Shown piece after piece: positions 33,037 to 33,078 of a stretch of DNA of 33,078 bases. The notes beneath the pieces were generated by a model. That model saw only the letters and a list, made by a program, of their open reading frames with translations. It had not been told where the DNA came from and did no database searches. Position 1 is the stretch's first letter; each line of letters starts with the position of its first letter. This stretch comes from Candidatus Lambdaproteobacteria bacterium RIFOXYD2_FULL_50_16 (GTDB lineage Bacteria; SAR324; XYD2-FULL-50-16): NCBI GenBank assembly GCA_001783695.1, contig MFNE01000043.1:8637-41714 (forward strand). Reading direction: 5' to 3'. Both the position numbers and the translations under genes were made by a program.

Positions 33037-33070
33037 CTCTTGATGGGTGCTAGACTAAACCCAAATTCGC

Positions 33071-33075
33071 AGGAG
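33071..33075 (+). promoter_or_regulatory. Ribosome binding site at the window edge
   Basis: AGGAG lies three bases from the end of the window, so another plus-strand gene likely begins within the next few bases. Confidence 0.4.
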
Positions 33076-33078
33076 AAC

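Overview
The window reads as an ordinary chromosomal stretch from a Gram-negative, flagellated bacterium of roughly even base composition. The evidence is lipobox lipoproteins, a MltB-type murein transglycosylase, a SohB-type protease, flagellar export genes and sigma-54-type control. The gene mix (type III glutamine synthetase, Bpt leucyltransferase together with ClpS/ClpA, NtrC-type regulator, DksA) fits a deep proteobacterial or former 'deltaproteobacterial' lineage such as SAR324/Lambdaproteobacteria or a relative. The sequence alone does not settle the phylum. I see no tRNA, rRNA, CRISPR array, insertion sequence or prophage.

Layout. (1) 1-2.5 kb, plus strand: the tail of an unknown Pro/Thr-rich protein, a Ser-rich lipoprotein with EF-hand-like loops, and an unknown soluble protein. 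(2) 2.6-8.9 kb, mostly minus strand: flagellar export genes flhA, flhB and fliR, with a PilZ protein, a YiiX-like cysteine hydrolase and a small membrane protein between flhB and flhA, and a dksA-like gene upstream of fliR. (3) 9.0-10.8 kb, minus: bpt-aroC. (4) 11.0-14.0 kb, plus: an AT-hook/histone-H1-like protein, pyrF and an MFS transporter. (5) 14.0-17.6 kb, minus: two small genes, then sohB followed by an NtrC-family sigma-54 activator. (6) 17.8-23.0 kb, plus: mltB-like, clpS-clpA, then a lipoprotein/DinB-like/membrane-protein set. (7) 23.0-24.3 kb, minus: membrane adenylate cyclase. (8) 24.5-27.9 kb, plus: diheme lipoprotein, about 0.75 kb with a probable gene remnant, FmdB-like protein, HtrA-like protease and TauE/SafE permease. 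(9) 27.9-28.7 kb, minus: ROK sugar kinase. (10) 29.0-33.0 kb, plus: glnN-glnK-amtB, closed by a long-hairpin terminator.

How the genes work together. The last block is a compact ammonium uptake and assimilation unit: transporter, PII sensor and glutamine synthetase. A GG-N10-GC sigma-54 element lies upstream of glnN, and an even better one lies upstream of flhA. The window also encodes a sigma-54 activator, but nothing in the sequence says which promoters it serves. Bpt (leucylates N-terminal Asp/Glu) and ClpS-ClpA (recognises and unfolds Leu-tagged proteins) form most of a bacterial N-degron pathway; ClpP and Aat are not here. Signalling is represented by PilZ (c-di-GMP), a class III cyclase (cAMP), DksA (stringent control) and GlnK.

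I did not find a clearly undescribed multi-gene system. The most useful leads are the two sigma-54 promoters, the interrupted flagellar export cluster, the AT-hook protein, the EF-hand lipoprotein, the gene remnant near 25 kb and several structured intergenic regions.
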